A stretch of 8,918 bases of DNA, taken from the NCBI GenBank assembly GCA_934631025.1, contig CAKTXR010000085.1, positions 1 through 8,918 of the forward strand, in the 5' to 3' direction. Source of the stretch: an uncultured Clostridia bacterium. GTDB lineage: Bacteria > Bacillota > Clostridia > Christensenellales > Aristaeellaceae. Every line of letters begins with the position of its first letter. The first letter of the stretch is position 1. A model generated the notes under the pieces. That model saw only the letters and a list, made by a program, of their open reading frames with translations. It had not been told where the DNA came from and did no database searches. The translations under genes were made by a program, and so were the position numbers. Positions 1 through 6,632 of the stretch are shown piece after piece.

Positions 1-1087
1 CTATATGGATCGCGTGCCCGATTATGCGGCGGTCGACGAAGCGGTGAACCAGATCAAGAAGTTCGGCCGCGAAAAATACGCGCCTATGATGAACGGCGCG
101 CTGCGCAACCTGATCCGCGCGCGCGACGCCGGCGAGCTGAAAACGCCCGACCGCGCGGCCAATCCCGTGCGCTATCTGGCGATCATGCACTCGCTGCCCG
201 AGACCATGGTGGCGCGCCTGATCAACGACTACGGCGAGGAGACGGCCGAGGCGATCATTTCCTTCAGGCCGGCCGAGCGCTGGGAGACCATCCGGCCGAA
301 TATCAATGAGATCGACGACGCGGCCTTCGAGCGCCGCATGGTCGAGCGCGACTGGCATTTTGTTAACGGCACCGTGCCGCACAGCTATCATGTGCTGAAC
401 GCGGGCGATCTGCCGAGCGATCCCGATTACCGGCGCGGCCTGTTCAGCATCCAGTCGGAAAGCTCGATGCTGGCGGCGATGGCCGTGGGCGCGCGTCCGG
501 GCATGAACGTGATTGATGCGTGCGCCGCGCCCGGCGGCAAAACTGCGCTGATGGCCGAAATGATGCAGGACACAGGCCGTGTGTACGCCTACGAGTTGCA
601 CGAGCACCGCGTCGAGCTGATCAAGAAGAACGCCGAGCGGCTGCGCCTTTACAACATCCGGCCCGTCTGCGCCGATGCGACCGTGCTGCGTCCCGAAAAC
701 GAGGGCGTTATGGACGCGGTGTTGCTGGACGCGCCCTGCTCCGGATTGGGCGTGATGATGAACAAGCCCGATCTCAAGTACCGCCTGAAGGACGAGAACA
801 TCGCCGAGCTTGCCGATATTCAGCGCCGGCTGCTGGATACCTGCTGCCGCTATGTGCGGCCCGGCGGAACGCTGGTGTATTCCACCTGCACATTGCTGAA
901 TGCGGAAAACCGCGATCAGGTGCAGGCGTTCCTCGAACGGCATCCCGAATTCGAGCTGGACGCCGAGCCGAGCTGGGTGCCCGAAAAGCTGCTGGGGCGC
1001 TTTGAAAACGGCATGATGCAGCTGCTGGCACACAGGGATCGTGGCATGGACGGCTTCTTCATCGCCAAAATGCGCCGCGTGAAATAA
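1..1087 (+). CDS. rsmB: 16S rRNA (cytosine-C5)-methyltransferase RsmB, 5'-truncated by the window
   Basis: SAM-dependent enzyme that methylates a cytosine at C5 in 16S rRNA (m5C967 in E. coli). The frame is open from base 2, and the family is about 430-450 residues, so roughly the first 80 residues lie outside the window. The Met at position 5 is internal (the usual D-R-[IV]-P-x-Y-A-A-V-[ND]-E-A-V motif of the NusB-like RNA-binding domain surrounds it), not a start. Counting from that Met, the NusB-like domain runs to about residue 90. The Rossmann methyltransferase domain follows, with the SAM loop DACAAPGGK at 171-179, DAPCSG at 242-247 (Cys245) and STC at 293-295 (Cys295, the expected nucleophile by analogy with E. 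coli). Both catalytic cysteines are present, so the enzyme looks active. It is the first visible gene of the operon, with rlmN starting 12 nt after its stop. Family assignment is very secure. Confidence 0.96.
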   Translation, partial: YMDRVPDYAAVDEAVNQIKKFGREKYAPMMNGALRNLIRARDAGELKTPDRAANPVRYLAIMHSLPETMVARLINDYGEETAEAIISFRPAERWETIRPNINEIDDAAFERRMVERDWHFVNGTVPHSYHVLNAGDLPSDPDYRRGLFSIQSESSMLAAMAVGARPGMNVIDACAAPGGKTALMAEMMQDTGRVYAYELHEHRVELIKKNAERLRLYNIRPVCADATVLRPENEGVMDAVLLDAPCSGLGVMMNKPDLKYRLKDENIAELADIQRRLLDTCCRYVRPGGTLVYSTCTLLNAENRDQVQAFLERHPEFELDAEPSWVPEKLLGRFENGMMQLLAHRDRGMDGFFIAKMRRVK

Positions 1088-1099
1088 GAGAAGAACGAT

Positions 1100-2164
1100 A
1101 TGGAACAGCTGCTATCAATGTCTCTCGAGGAGCTGACCGCCTGGCTGAAGGCGCAGGGTTGTCCGGCCTTTCGCGGAAAGCAGCTCTATGAATGGCTCCA
1201 AAGGGGCGCGTCCTTCGACGAGATGACCAATCTGCCGAAAGATTTTCGCGCCCGCCTGGCCGAATGCGCCACGGCCAATCCGGTGCGCATTCGCGACGCG
1301 TTCGTCTCAAAGCTGGACGGCACGGAGAAATATCTCTACGAGCTGGACGACGGCAATCTGATCGAGGGCGTGCTGATGCGCTATCATCACGGCAACACGC
1401 TGTGCCTGTCCACGCAGATCGGCTGCCGGATGGGCTGCGCGTTCTGCGCCTCGACACTGGAGGGCTGTGTGCGCTCTCTGACTCCGGCGGAAATGCTGGG
1501 GCAGATCGTCGCAGTCAATCGCCGCCTGAACGGCGACGGCCGCGTGGGCAACGTCGTGCTGATGGGCAGCGGAGAGCCGCTCGACAATTACGACAACGTG
1601 ATGAAGTTCCTGCGGCTGATGAACGACGCGCGCGGGCTGAATATGTCGCTGCGCGGCGTGTCACTCTCGACGTGCGGGCTGGTGCCGAATATGTATCGCC
1701 TGGCCGGGGAGGGACTGCCGGTGACGCTCTCCGTGTCGCTGCACGCCCCCAACGACGAGATCCGCAAAAAGCTCATGCCGGTCGCCAGGACCTACGCCAT
1801 GGAGGATGTGCTGGCGGCCTGCCGCAACTATGTCGACAAGACCGGCCGCCGCGTGATTTTCGAATACGCCATGGTGGGCGATATGAACTGCGAAATGGCG
1901 CACGCCGACGAGCTGGCGCACAGGCTGCGCGGCCTGCAATGCCATGTCAACCTGATCCCGCTCAACGAGGTCAAGGAGCGCGGCGCGCTTAAAGCGCCCA
2001 CGCCCGCGCAGGTCGAGCGGTTCATGAAGCGGCTGGAGGAGAGGCATATTTCCGTCACCCGCCGCCGCGAAATGGGCGACGACATACAGGGCGCGTGCGG
2101 CCAGCTCAGGCGGCACACGCTGATGAACGAACAGAAAGAATCTTCTGATACTGAAGGTAAATAG
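1100..2164 (+). CDS. rlmN: Dual-specificity 23S rRNA/tRNA adenine-C2 methyltransferase RlmN
   Basis: Radical-SAM enzyme forming m2A at position 2503 of 23S rRNA and position 37 of some tRNAs. The protein has 354 residues, normal for the family. The [4Fe-4S] cluster motif CxxxCxxC is Cys109, Cys113 and Cys116. The two further catalytic cysteines known from E. coli (Cys118 and methyl-carrying Cys355) match Cys102 (in TLCLSTQIGC) and Cys333 (in ACGQL). A SAM-binding GEP motif lies at 158-160. All five key cysteines are present. The ATG start is preceded by GAGAAG at 1088-1093 with a 6-nt spacer, and the N-terminus (MEQLLSMSLEEL) fits family members. The last ~14 residues are a polar tail after the conserved core. 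It is co-transcribed with rsmB, as in many Bacillota. Confidence 0.97.
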   Translation: MEQLLSMSLEELTAWLKAQGCPAFRGKQLYEWLQRGASFDEMTNLPKDFRARLAECATANPVRIRDAFVSKLDGTEKYLYELDDGNLIEGVLMRYHHGNTLCLSTQIGCRMGCAFCASTLEGCVRSLTPAEMLGQIVAVNRRLNGDGRVGNVVLMGSGEPLDNYDNVMKFLRLMNDARGLNMSLRGVSLSTCGLVPNMYRLAGEGLPVTLSVSLHAPNDEIRKKLMPVARTYAMEDVLAACRNYVDKTGRRVIFEYAMVGDMNCEMAHADELAHRLRGLQCHVNLIPLNEVKERGALKAPTPAQVERFMKRLEERHISVTRRREMGDDIQGACGQLRRHTLMNEQKESSDTEGK

Positions 2165-2166
2165 AA

Positions 2167-2205
2167 ATGAGCCGGGACGGCAAGGGGAGGCGCTTGAACA
2201 GGTGA
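2167..2205 (+). other. Possible 12-codon leader ORF coupled to the phosphatase gene
   Basis: An ATG two bases after the rlmN stop opens a 12-codon frame (MSRDGKGRRLNR). Its TGA (2203-2205) overlaps the GTG start of the phosphatase gene (2202-2204) as GTGA. GAAGG at 2153-2157 sits 9 nt upstream of the ATG and could serve as its ribosome binding site, while GGGGAGG inside the mini-frame (2184-2190) serves the phosphatase. The overlap would allow translational coupling. The peptide is short, basic and not recognised. The frame could be chance, since a 12-codon ORF is not rare, so confidence is low. Confidence 0.25.
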
Positions 2206-2924
2206 AAGTCTATGCTCTGACAGACGTGGGCCGCGTGCGGTCGGTCAATCAGGATTCCTTTTATTTGCCGCGCCCCGGCGAGAACTTTGTCGTCGTGGCC
2301 GACGGCATGGGCGGGCACAAGGCCGGCGAGGTGGCCAGCGCCATGGCTGTCGAAGAATTTACGCGCTGGCTCAAATGCGCGCCCGCGCCCGATCAGGGCA
2401 CGCTCGAATACGCCGTGACCGAGGCCAATCGTGTGGTCTACTATGCCGCGAAGGCCAACAAGGAGCGTGAGGGCATGGGCACGACGCTCACCGCGCTCTG
2501 GCAGGATGACGACAAGGTCTATCTGGCGCATATCGGCGACAGCCGCGCCTACCGTCTGCGCGGCGGCGTATTGGAACAGATGTCGCGCGATCACTCGCTG
2601 GTCAACTCGCTCATGGAGCAGGGACTGATCACCGCCGCGGAGGCACGCGTTCACCCAAAGAGAAACTATATTATGAAGGCGCTGGGCACGAGCAACAGCG
2701 TCGAGCCGGACATCTGTTGCTTTGAGCGCCGCAGGGGCGACGTCTGGCTGCTTTGCTCGGACGGGCTGAGCAACTATTACGATCTGGACGAGCTGCGCGA
2801 CATACTGTCCGGACGCAGGAACTGGAAGGCCAAGGCGGAGGCGCTTTTGCGCGGGGCGCTCGATCGGGGCGGCGCGGACAACATCACGCTGCTCATCGTC
2901 GTCTGCGACGGAGGTGTGCTATGA
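2202..2924 (+). CDS. prpC: PP2C-family Ser/Thr protein phosphatase, partner of PrkC
   Basis: Metal-dependent (PPM/PP2C) phosphatase that removes phosphates placed by the neighbouring kinase; cytoplasmic. At 240 residues it has the minimal bacterial Stp/PrpC size. The metal-binding residues can all be seen: Asp18 in SVNQDSF, Asp34-Gly35 in ADGMGGH, Asp113 in IGDSRAY, Asp187 in CSDGLS, and Asp226 in GGADNITLL. The GTG start gives the family N-terminus MKVYALTDVGRVRSVNQD. GGGGAGG at 2184-2190 is the ribosome binding site with a rather long 11-nt spacer, and no better in-frame start exists. Its stop overlaps the kinase start in ATGA (2921-2924), the usual sign of translational coupling that keeps kinase and phosphatase in proportion. 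Also named stp. Confidence 0.96.
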   Translation: MKVYALTDVGRVRSVNQDSFYLPRPGENFVVVADGMGGHKAGEVASAMAVEEFTRWLKCAPAPDQGTLEYAVTEANRVVYYAAKANKEREGMGTTLTALWQDDDKVYLAHIGDSRAYRLRGGVLEQMSRDHSLVNSLMEQGLITAAEARVHPKRNYIMKALGTSNSVEPDICCFERRRGDVWLLCSDGLSNYYDLDELRDILSGRRNWKAKAEALLRGALDRGGADNITLLIVVCDGGVL

Positions 2925-4744
2925 AGCGGCCGCCGCTCTCCGGACGCTATGAGCTGGAAGAAATCGTCGGCACGGGCGGCATGGCGGTTGTCTATCGCGC
3001 GTGGGATCTGAAGCTGGATCGCGAGGTAGCGGTCAAGGTGCTCCGGCCCGAGTACATGGCCGATCAGACGCGCTCCAGTCAGTTCAATCACGAGGCGCAG
3101 GCCACGTCGAAAATGTCGCACCCCAACATCGTCGGCATGTACGACGTGGGGCAGGACGGCGATACGCGCTATATCGTCATGGAATACGTCAGGGGCGTGA
3201 CGCTCGAAAGCCTGATCCGCAGCAGCGGCACGATTAAGCCGCAGCGCGCCGTCCAGATTACGCTCAAGATTTTGCAGGCGCTCGGCCACGCGCACAAGAA
3301 CAATATCGTCCATCGCGACATCAAGCCGCAGAACATACTGGTCGATGCGGACGGGCGCGTCAAGGTGACTGATTTCGGCATTGCGCGCATGGTCGGCACG
3401 ACAACCTCGACGATCAACGGCCAGAATATACTGGGCAGCGTCCACTATTTTTCGCCCGAGCAGGCGCAGGGCAAGGTGGCCGGGCCTCAGAGCGATCTCT
3501 ACTCCGTGGGCGTAGTGCTCTACGAGATGGTGACCGGCCGCGTGCCGTTCGACGGCGATACGCCCATGACCATCGCGCTCAAGCACGTCGGCGAGGAGCC
3601 GGTTCCGCCCTCGCAGCTTTCGGACGAGGTGTCAAAGGGCCTTGAGGAGGTCATTCTCAAGGCGCTCAGCAAGGATCCCGAAAAGCGCTATCGCACGGCC
3701 TTCGAAATGGCGGTCGATCTGAAGCGTGCCATGAAAATGCCCATGGGCGGCTTCATCAGCAAATCGCCCGACGAGGTGCAAAAAAGCGCGCAGGAGGAAA
3801 AGAAGCTCCAGCGCCGCGCGATGGGCTGGGCGCTGGCGGCGGTCGTGGCGTTCGCACTGTGCCTGTGCGCCTGGCGCGGCTGGACGATCTATGAGCGGCT
3901 CAAGACGCGCATCCGCATGCCCTCGCTGGTGCTGACCGGCCTTGAGGACGCGCAGGCGCGGCTGGACGATCTGGGCGTGCTGGCCGACGTGACCGAGGTA
4001 CACAGCGACGAGGTGATCGCCGGCATGGTCGTTCGGCAGTCGCCCGAAGCGGGCAGCCTGATCTATCCGGGAGAAACCGTGTCGCTCGAGGTTAGTCTTG
4101 GCAAGGAAGCGGTGACGGTGCCCGCCGTCACGGGACTGCCGCGCAGCGAGGCCGTTCAGGCGATGGACGGCGCGGGCCTGCCGGTGGCGCAGGTCATACT
4201 GGAAATTTCCGACGAAGTGCCCGTGGGGCAGGTGATCCGGCAGTCACCCGCGGCCGAAGCAGAGGTCGTGCCGTTTACGGAGGTCACGCTGTATGTCAGC
4301 GGCGAATGCTCCGTTGTGCCGCCGCTGTCGGGCCTGACGGTCGATCTGGCGCGTGCCACGCTGGCCGCGTCCGGACTTCAGCTGGGCGGCGTGATTCAGG
4401 CCGAGAGCGACGAAGCGCCGGGCACGGTCATCGCGCAGAGCGTCGAAGAGGGCGAGCGCGTGCTCTGGGGCGAGGAAGTCGACATTACCATCAGCCGCAC
4501 GGACGACGCGCTCTATTTTAAGGAAGTGACGCTGCCGCTGACCGTGAAGGAAAACGGCATGACGGTGCGCGCGGTGATGACGGACGGCGAGACGGAACGC
4601 GAGATTTTCCGAACGGTGCTCAACGCGGGCGAACAGAGCGTGACGCTGACTGCGGACAGCGACAAGGCGGGCGAGCAGACCATCCGTCTCTATGCGGGCG
4701 ACGAGCTTGTTTCGGAAACGAAAGTGGTATTTGGGGATAACTGA
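2921..4744 (+). CDS. prkC: Membrane Ser/Thr protein kinase with PASTA domains (PrkC/Stk)
   Basis: Receptor-type kinase that senses peptidoglycan or muropeptides and phosphorylates cell-wall, division, translation and (in Bacillus) germination targets. It has 607 residues. The Hanks-type kinase domain at about 10-272 has the glycine loop GTGGMAVVY (17-25), ATP lysine K39, helix-C E58, catalytic HRDIKPQN (131-138, D133), DFG (151-153), a Thr-rich activation loop TTTSTINGQN (160-169) with likely autophosphorylation sites, and SPE (178-180). A Lys/Arg-rich juxtamembrane stretch (about 288-299) leads to one membrane segment at about 301-318. Outside the cell lie three PASTA repeats at about 333-394, 397-460 and 463-526, then a beta-rich C-terminal module at 530-607. 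The frame is open upstream of 2921, but ATG 2921 has GGAGG at 2910-2914 with a 6-nt spacer and gives the normal kinase N-terminus. Confidence 0.97.
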   Translation: MKRPPLSGRYELEEIVGTGGMAVVYRAWDLKLDREVAVKVLRPEYMADQTRSSQFNHEAQATSKMSHPNIVGMYDVGQDGDTRYIVMEYVRGVTLESLIRSSGTIKPQRAVQITLKILQALGHAHKNNIVHRDIKPQNILVDADGRVKVTDFGIARMVGTTTSTINGQNILGSVHYFSPEQAQGKVAGPQSDLYSVGVVLYEMVTGRVPFDGDTPMTIALKHVGEEPVPPSQLSDEVSKGLEEVILKALSKDPEKRYRTAFEMAVDLKRAMKMPMGGFISKSPDEVQKSAQEEKKLQRRAMGWALAAVVAFALCLCAWRGWTIYERLKTRIRMPSLVLTGLEDAQARLDDLGVLADVTEVHSDEVIAGMVVRQSPEAGSLIYPGETVSLEVSLGKEAVTVPAVTGLPRSEAVQAMDGAGLPVAQVILEISDEVPVGQVIRQSPAAEAEVVPFTEVTLYVSGECSVVPPLSGLTVDLARATLAASGLQLGGVIQAESDEAPGTVIAQSVEEGERVLWGEEVDITISRTDDALYFKEVTLPLTVKENGMTVRAVMTDGETEREIFRTVLNAGEQSVTLTADSDKAGEQTIRLYAGDELVSETKVVFGDN

Positions 4745-4758
4745 CGGGAGGACATCAC

Positions 4759-5685
4759 TTGCAGGGAATCATACTCAGCGGCATCGGCGGCTTTTACACG
4801 GTGCTGGACGACGCAGGGGAGCGGCATACGCTGCGCGCTCAGGCCAAGCTGCGTCGGCAGCACATCACGCCGCTCTCCGGCGACTGCGTGACGTTCGAGC
4901 CGGGGCAGGGCGAAACGCACGGCTGGCTCACGGCGGTCGAGCCTCGGCGCAATCAGCTGGTGCGTCCGCCGGTGGCCAATATCGACGTGATCGGCGTGGT
5001 TGTGGCGGCGGCTTCGCCCGAGCCGGATCTTCTGCTGGTCGACCGGATGCTGATGTACGCGAAAAAGTGCGGCGTTGACGCGCTGATCATCGTCAACAAG
5101 TGCGACGAGGACGACCGCCGTGCTGCGGAAATCGAGCGCGAATATCGCGGCAGCGGCGCACGGGTCATTCGCACCAGCGCTAAAACCGGCGCTGGCGTGG
5201 ATGAACTCAAGGCGGCGCTGCGGGGGCGTGTTCATGCGCTGGGCGGACAGTCTGGCGTGGGCAAAAGCTCGCTGCTCAATCGGCTCTACGGCTTTGCGCG
5301 CGAGACGGGCGAGCTGTCCGAGAAGATCGAGCGCGGCCGCAATACGACGCGCCACTGCGAGCTGATCCCGCTGCCGGAGGGCGGCATGGCGCTGGACACG
5401 CCGGGCTTCAGCCTGCTGGAGCTGCCGCTGACCGACCCAGCCGAGCTGCGCTTTTTAGTGACGGAATTCGAGCCGTATGAGGGAAAGTGCCGGTTTGCGC
5501 CCTGTATGCACGTCAGCGAGCCGGACTGTGCCGTGCGCGCGGCGGTGGCGGCGGGCGATATATCCTGCGAACGCTGGGAGCGCTACAGGCTGCTCTATGA
5601 CGATATGAGGACAAGATGGAGGGATCGCTATGCTAAAGGTGGCGCCGTCCTTGCTGGCGGCAGATTTTCTGAGGATTGGCGATGA
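4759..5685 (+). CDS. rsgA: Ribosome small-subunit-dependent GTPase RsgA (CpgA/YjeQ)
   Basis: Circularly permuted GTPase that checks late 30S subunit assembly. It has 308 residues: an N-terminal OB-fold (about 1-70), then GTPase motifs in permuted order G4 NKCD (113-116), G5 TSAKTG (139-144), G1 GQSGVGKS (163-170), the switch region RGRNTTRH (192-199) and G3 DTPG (213-216). The zinc module has Cys244, Cys249, His251 and Cys257, complete. Start: TTG at 4759 with GGGAGG at 4746-4751 and a 7-nt spacer; no ATG or GTG fits the conserved N-terminus MQGIILSGIGGFY as well. Family members usually end soon after the helix RWRDRY. Here the frame runs on for about 17 residues (AKGGAVLAGG then RFSEDWR) inside the rpe gene, a 56-nt overlap. 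In this operon RsgA is a known PrkC substrate in Bacillus. Confidence 0.96.
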   Translation: MQGIILSGIGGFYTVLDDAGERHTLRAQAKLRRQHITPLSGDCVTFEPGQGETHGWLTAVEPRRNQLVRPPVANIDVIGVVVAAASPEPDLLLVDRMLMYAKKCGVDALIIVNKCDEDDRRAAEIEREYRGSGARVIRTSAKTGAGVDELKAALRGRVHALGGQSGVGKSSLLNRLYGFARETGELSEKIERGRNTTRHCELIPLPEGGMALDTPGFSLLELPLTDPAELRFLVTEFEPYEGKCRFAPCMHVSEPDCAVRAAVAAGDISCERWERYRLLYDDMRTRWRDRYAKGGAVLAGGRFSEDWR

Positions 5686-6274
5686 GATTCGGCGGATGAA
5701 GGAAGCCGGCGCAGACTGGCTGCACTACGACGTGATGGACGGCGCGTTCGTGCCCAACATTTCGTTCGGACAGGGCATTCTCAAGGCCGCGGCGGGCGCT
5801 GATCTTCTGCCCTGCGACGTGCATCTGATGATCGAGCGCCCCGAGCGCTATATCGAGGAGTTTGCCGCAGCGGGTGCGAAGATCATCACGGTTCACGCCG
5901 AGGCGACGAATCACCTGAACCGCGTGCTGCATCAGATCCGCGACTGTGGCTGTCTGGCCGGCGTGGCGCTCAATCCGGCCACGTCGCCCGAGTGTCTGCG
6001 CTATGTGCTGGGCGATTTCGATCTGGCGCTGGTGATGACGGTCAATCCGGGCTTCGGCGGGCAGAAGATGGTCATGTCGGCCGTTGAAAAGATCGCTGAG
6101 ATCGATGCGATGCTCAGGAAGGCGGGCGTTCAGGCCGAGATCGAGGTGGACGGCGGCGTAAACGAGCAGAACGCGCCTCTGCTGATCGAAAAAGGCGCGA
6201 CGGTGCTCGTGGCCGGTTCCGCGCTGTTCCATGCGCCGGACGCGGCGGCGTTCATTCGCAGCGTCAAGGCGTAA
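5630..6274 (+). CDS. rpe: Ribulose-phosphate 3-epimerase
   Basis: Interconverts D-ribulose 5-phosphate and D-xylulose 5-phosphate in the pentose phosphate pathway. It has 214 residues, normal for this TIM-barrel family. Active-site residues visible are Ser7 (APSLLAADF), His32, Asp34 and Met36 (HYDVMDGAFVPN), His65 (DVHLMI) and Asp174 (EVDGGVN). The phosphate-binding loop NPGFGGQ is at 139-145 and the second phosphate site is AGSALF (195-200). ATG 5630 is preceded by GGAGGG at 5618-5623, a 6-nt spacer. The first 56 nt overlap the 3' end of rsgA, so translation is probably coupled. It is the last gene of the main operon here. In Bacillus the next genes would be thiN and spoVM, and neither is recognisable here. 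Confidence 0.97.
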   Translation: MLKVAPSLLAADFLRIGDEIRRMKEAGADWLHYDVMDGAFVPNISFGQGILKAAAGADLLPCDVHLMIERPERYIEEFAAAGAKIITVHAEATNHLNRVLHQIRDCGCLAGVALNPATSPECLRYVLGDFDLALVMTVNPGFGGQKMVMSAVEKIAEIDAMLRKAGVQAEIEVDGGVNEQNAPLLIEKGATVLVAGSALFHAPDAAAFIRSVKA

Positions 6275-6291
6275 AAAGCTGAAAAAAGCAG

Positions 6292-6320
6292 TCAACACAG
6301 GCGGCGCTTTCCGATATGAT
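6292..6320 (+). promoter_or_regulatory. Candidate vegetative promoter for the small membrane protein gene
   Basis: TCAACA (6292-6297; 4 of 6 to TTGACA) and TATGAT (6315-6320; 5 of 6 to TATAAT) are separated by exactly 17 bp. Transcription would start near 6326-6328, about 26 nt before the GTG start of the small membrane protein gene and inside the loop of the overlapping hairpin. No other promoter-like pair is evident between rpe and that gene. The match is moderate, and a sporulation sigma factor is not excluded. Confidence 0.45.
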
Positions 6321-6352
6321 GTAGAGAAGAATCATGTCGGGAGGTGCCGCCT
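6299..6352 (+). promoter_or_regulatory. Long RNA hairpin that buries the ribosome binding site of the next gene
   Basis: The left arm 6299-6320 pairs without interruption with the right arm 6331-6352, giving 22 pairs around a 10-nt loop (GTAGAGAAGA). Eighteen pairs are Watson-Crick. The other four (6306-6345, 6308-6343, 6310-6341, 6315-6336) are all G-U in + strand RNA and would be C-A mismatches in - strand RNA, so the fold belongs to the + transcript. The Shine-Dalgarno GGGAGG (6339-6344) is entirely inside the right arm, and the GTG start (6353) is the first base after the stem. By inference, RNA containing both arms is poorly translated. The -10 box of the candidate promoter is in the left arm, so transcripts from that promoter would have only the right arm and stay open. 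Confidence 0.75.
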
Positions 6353-6529
6353 GTGAAGGTGTGCTCGAAGAAGGTGCGCGGCGCGGCGTCCAATACGGTG
6401 CTGAGGATACTGGGCGGTCTGCTGATTGCCATAGGGGTATTGCTGGTGCTGATATTCGTGCCGGCCGAGCTGTGGCTGGTGCTGCTGGGCGCGGCGCTGA
6501 TCGCCGTGGGCGCGATGCTGGCGTTCTGA
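6353..6529 (+). CDS. Small two-segment membrane protein, unknown function
   Basis: Fifty-eight residues starting VKVCSKKVRGAASNTV: a short basic N-terminus with one Cys, then two hydrophobic segments at about residues 17-36 and 40-57, separated by a turn around FVPAELW (35-41). This suggests a helical hairpin in the membrane with the basic N-terminus inside. The GTG at 6353 has GGGAGG 8 nt upstream; the in-frame GTG at 6344 overlaps that site and is unlikely to be used. Possible promoter upstream and terminator-like hairpin 26 nt downstream make it a separate unit from the rpe operon. I do not recognise the family. Its place after rpe is where Bacillus has thiN and then spoVM (26 residues), but the sequence is not SpoVM-like. 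Alternatives are a sporulation-type small membrane protein, a stress peptide, or a type I toxin-like peptide. Confidence 0.6.
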   Translation: MKVCSKKVRGAASNTVLRILGGLLIAIGVLLVLIFVPAELWLVLLGAALIAVGAMLAF

Positions 6530-6554
6530 CGGCGAAGCCACAAAGGCGCATAAG

Positions 6555-6590
6555 AAACCCGTCTGATCGGATACGCGGTCAGGCGGGTTT
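6555..6590 (+). terminator. Terminator-like hairpin after the small membrane protein gene
   Basis: AAACCCGTCTGA (6555-6566) pairs with TCAGGCGGGTTT (6579-6590) over 12 pairs, one of them G-U. Three more pairs are possible inside (6567-6569 with 6576-6578), leaving a 6-nt loop. The stem begins with AAA and ends with TTT, but no longer U-tract follows (GACATATC), so termination may be partial. It starts 25 nt after the stop codon. Confidence 0.6.
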
Positions 6591-6623
6591 GACATATCAT
6601 GAGGACGCGCGGAAATACAGATG

Positions 6624-6632
6624 TTATCCACA
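6624..6632 (+). promoter_or_regulatory. Single DnaA-box match
   Basis: TTATCCACA is a perfect match to the DnaA-box consensus TTATNCACA, in non-coding DNA 34 nt after the terminator hairpin. I found no second box in this intergenic stretch, so an origin is not supported. It may be a titration or regulatory site, or chance. Confidence 0.3.

Noticed and set aside
1555..1585. GSGEP in RlmN where E. coli has GMGEP
   Set aside because: I believe this is an ordinary variant in Clostridia, and all catalytic cysteines are present.
2753..2920. Upstream extension of the kinase frame by 56 codons
   Set aside because: It lies inside the conserved phosphatase 3' end, is Arg-rich shadow sequence, and the ATG at 2921 has an ideal ribosome binding site.
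6589..6594. Perfect TTGACA -35 hexamer right after the terminator hairpin
   Set aside because: No acceptable -10 box 16-18 bp downstream (GAAATA/AAATAC), and no gene follows.
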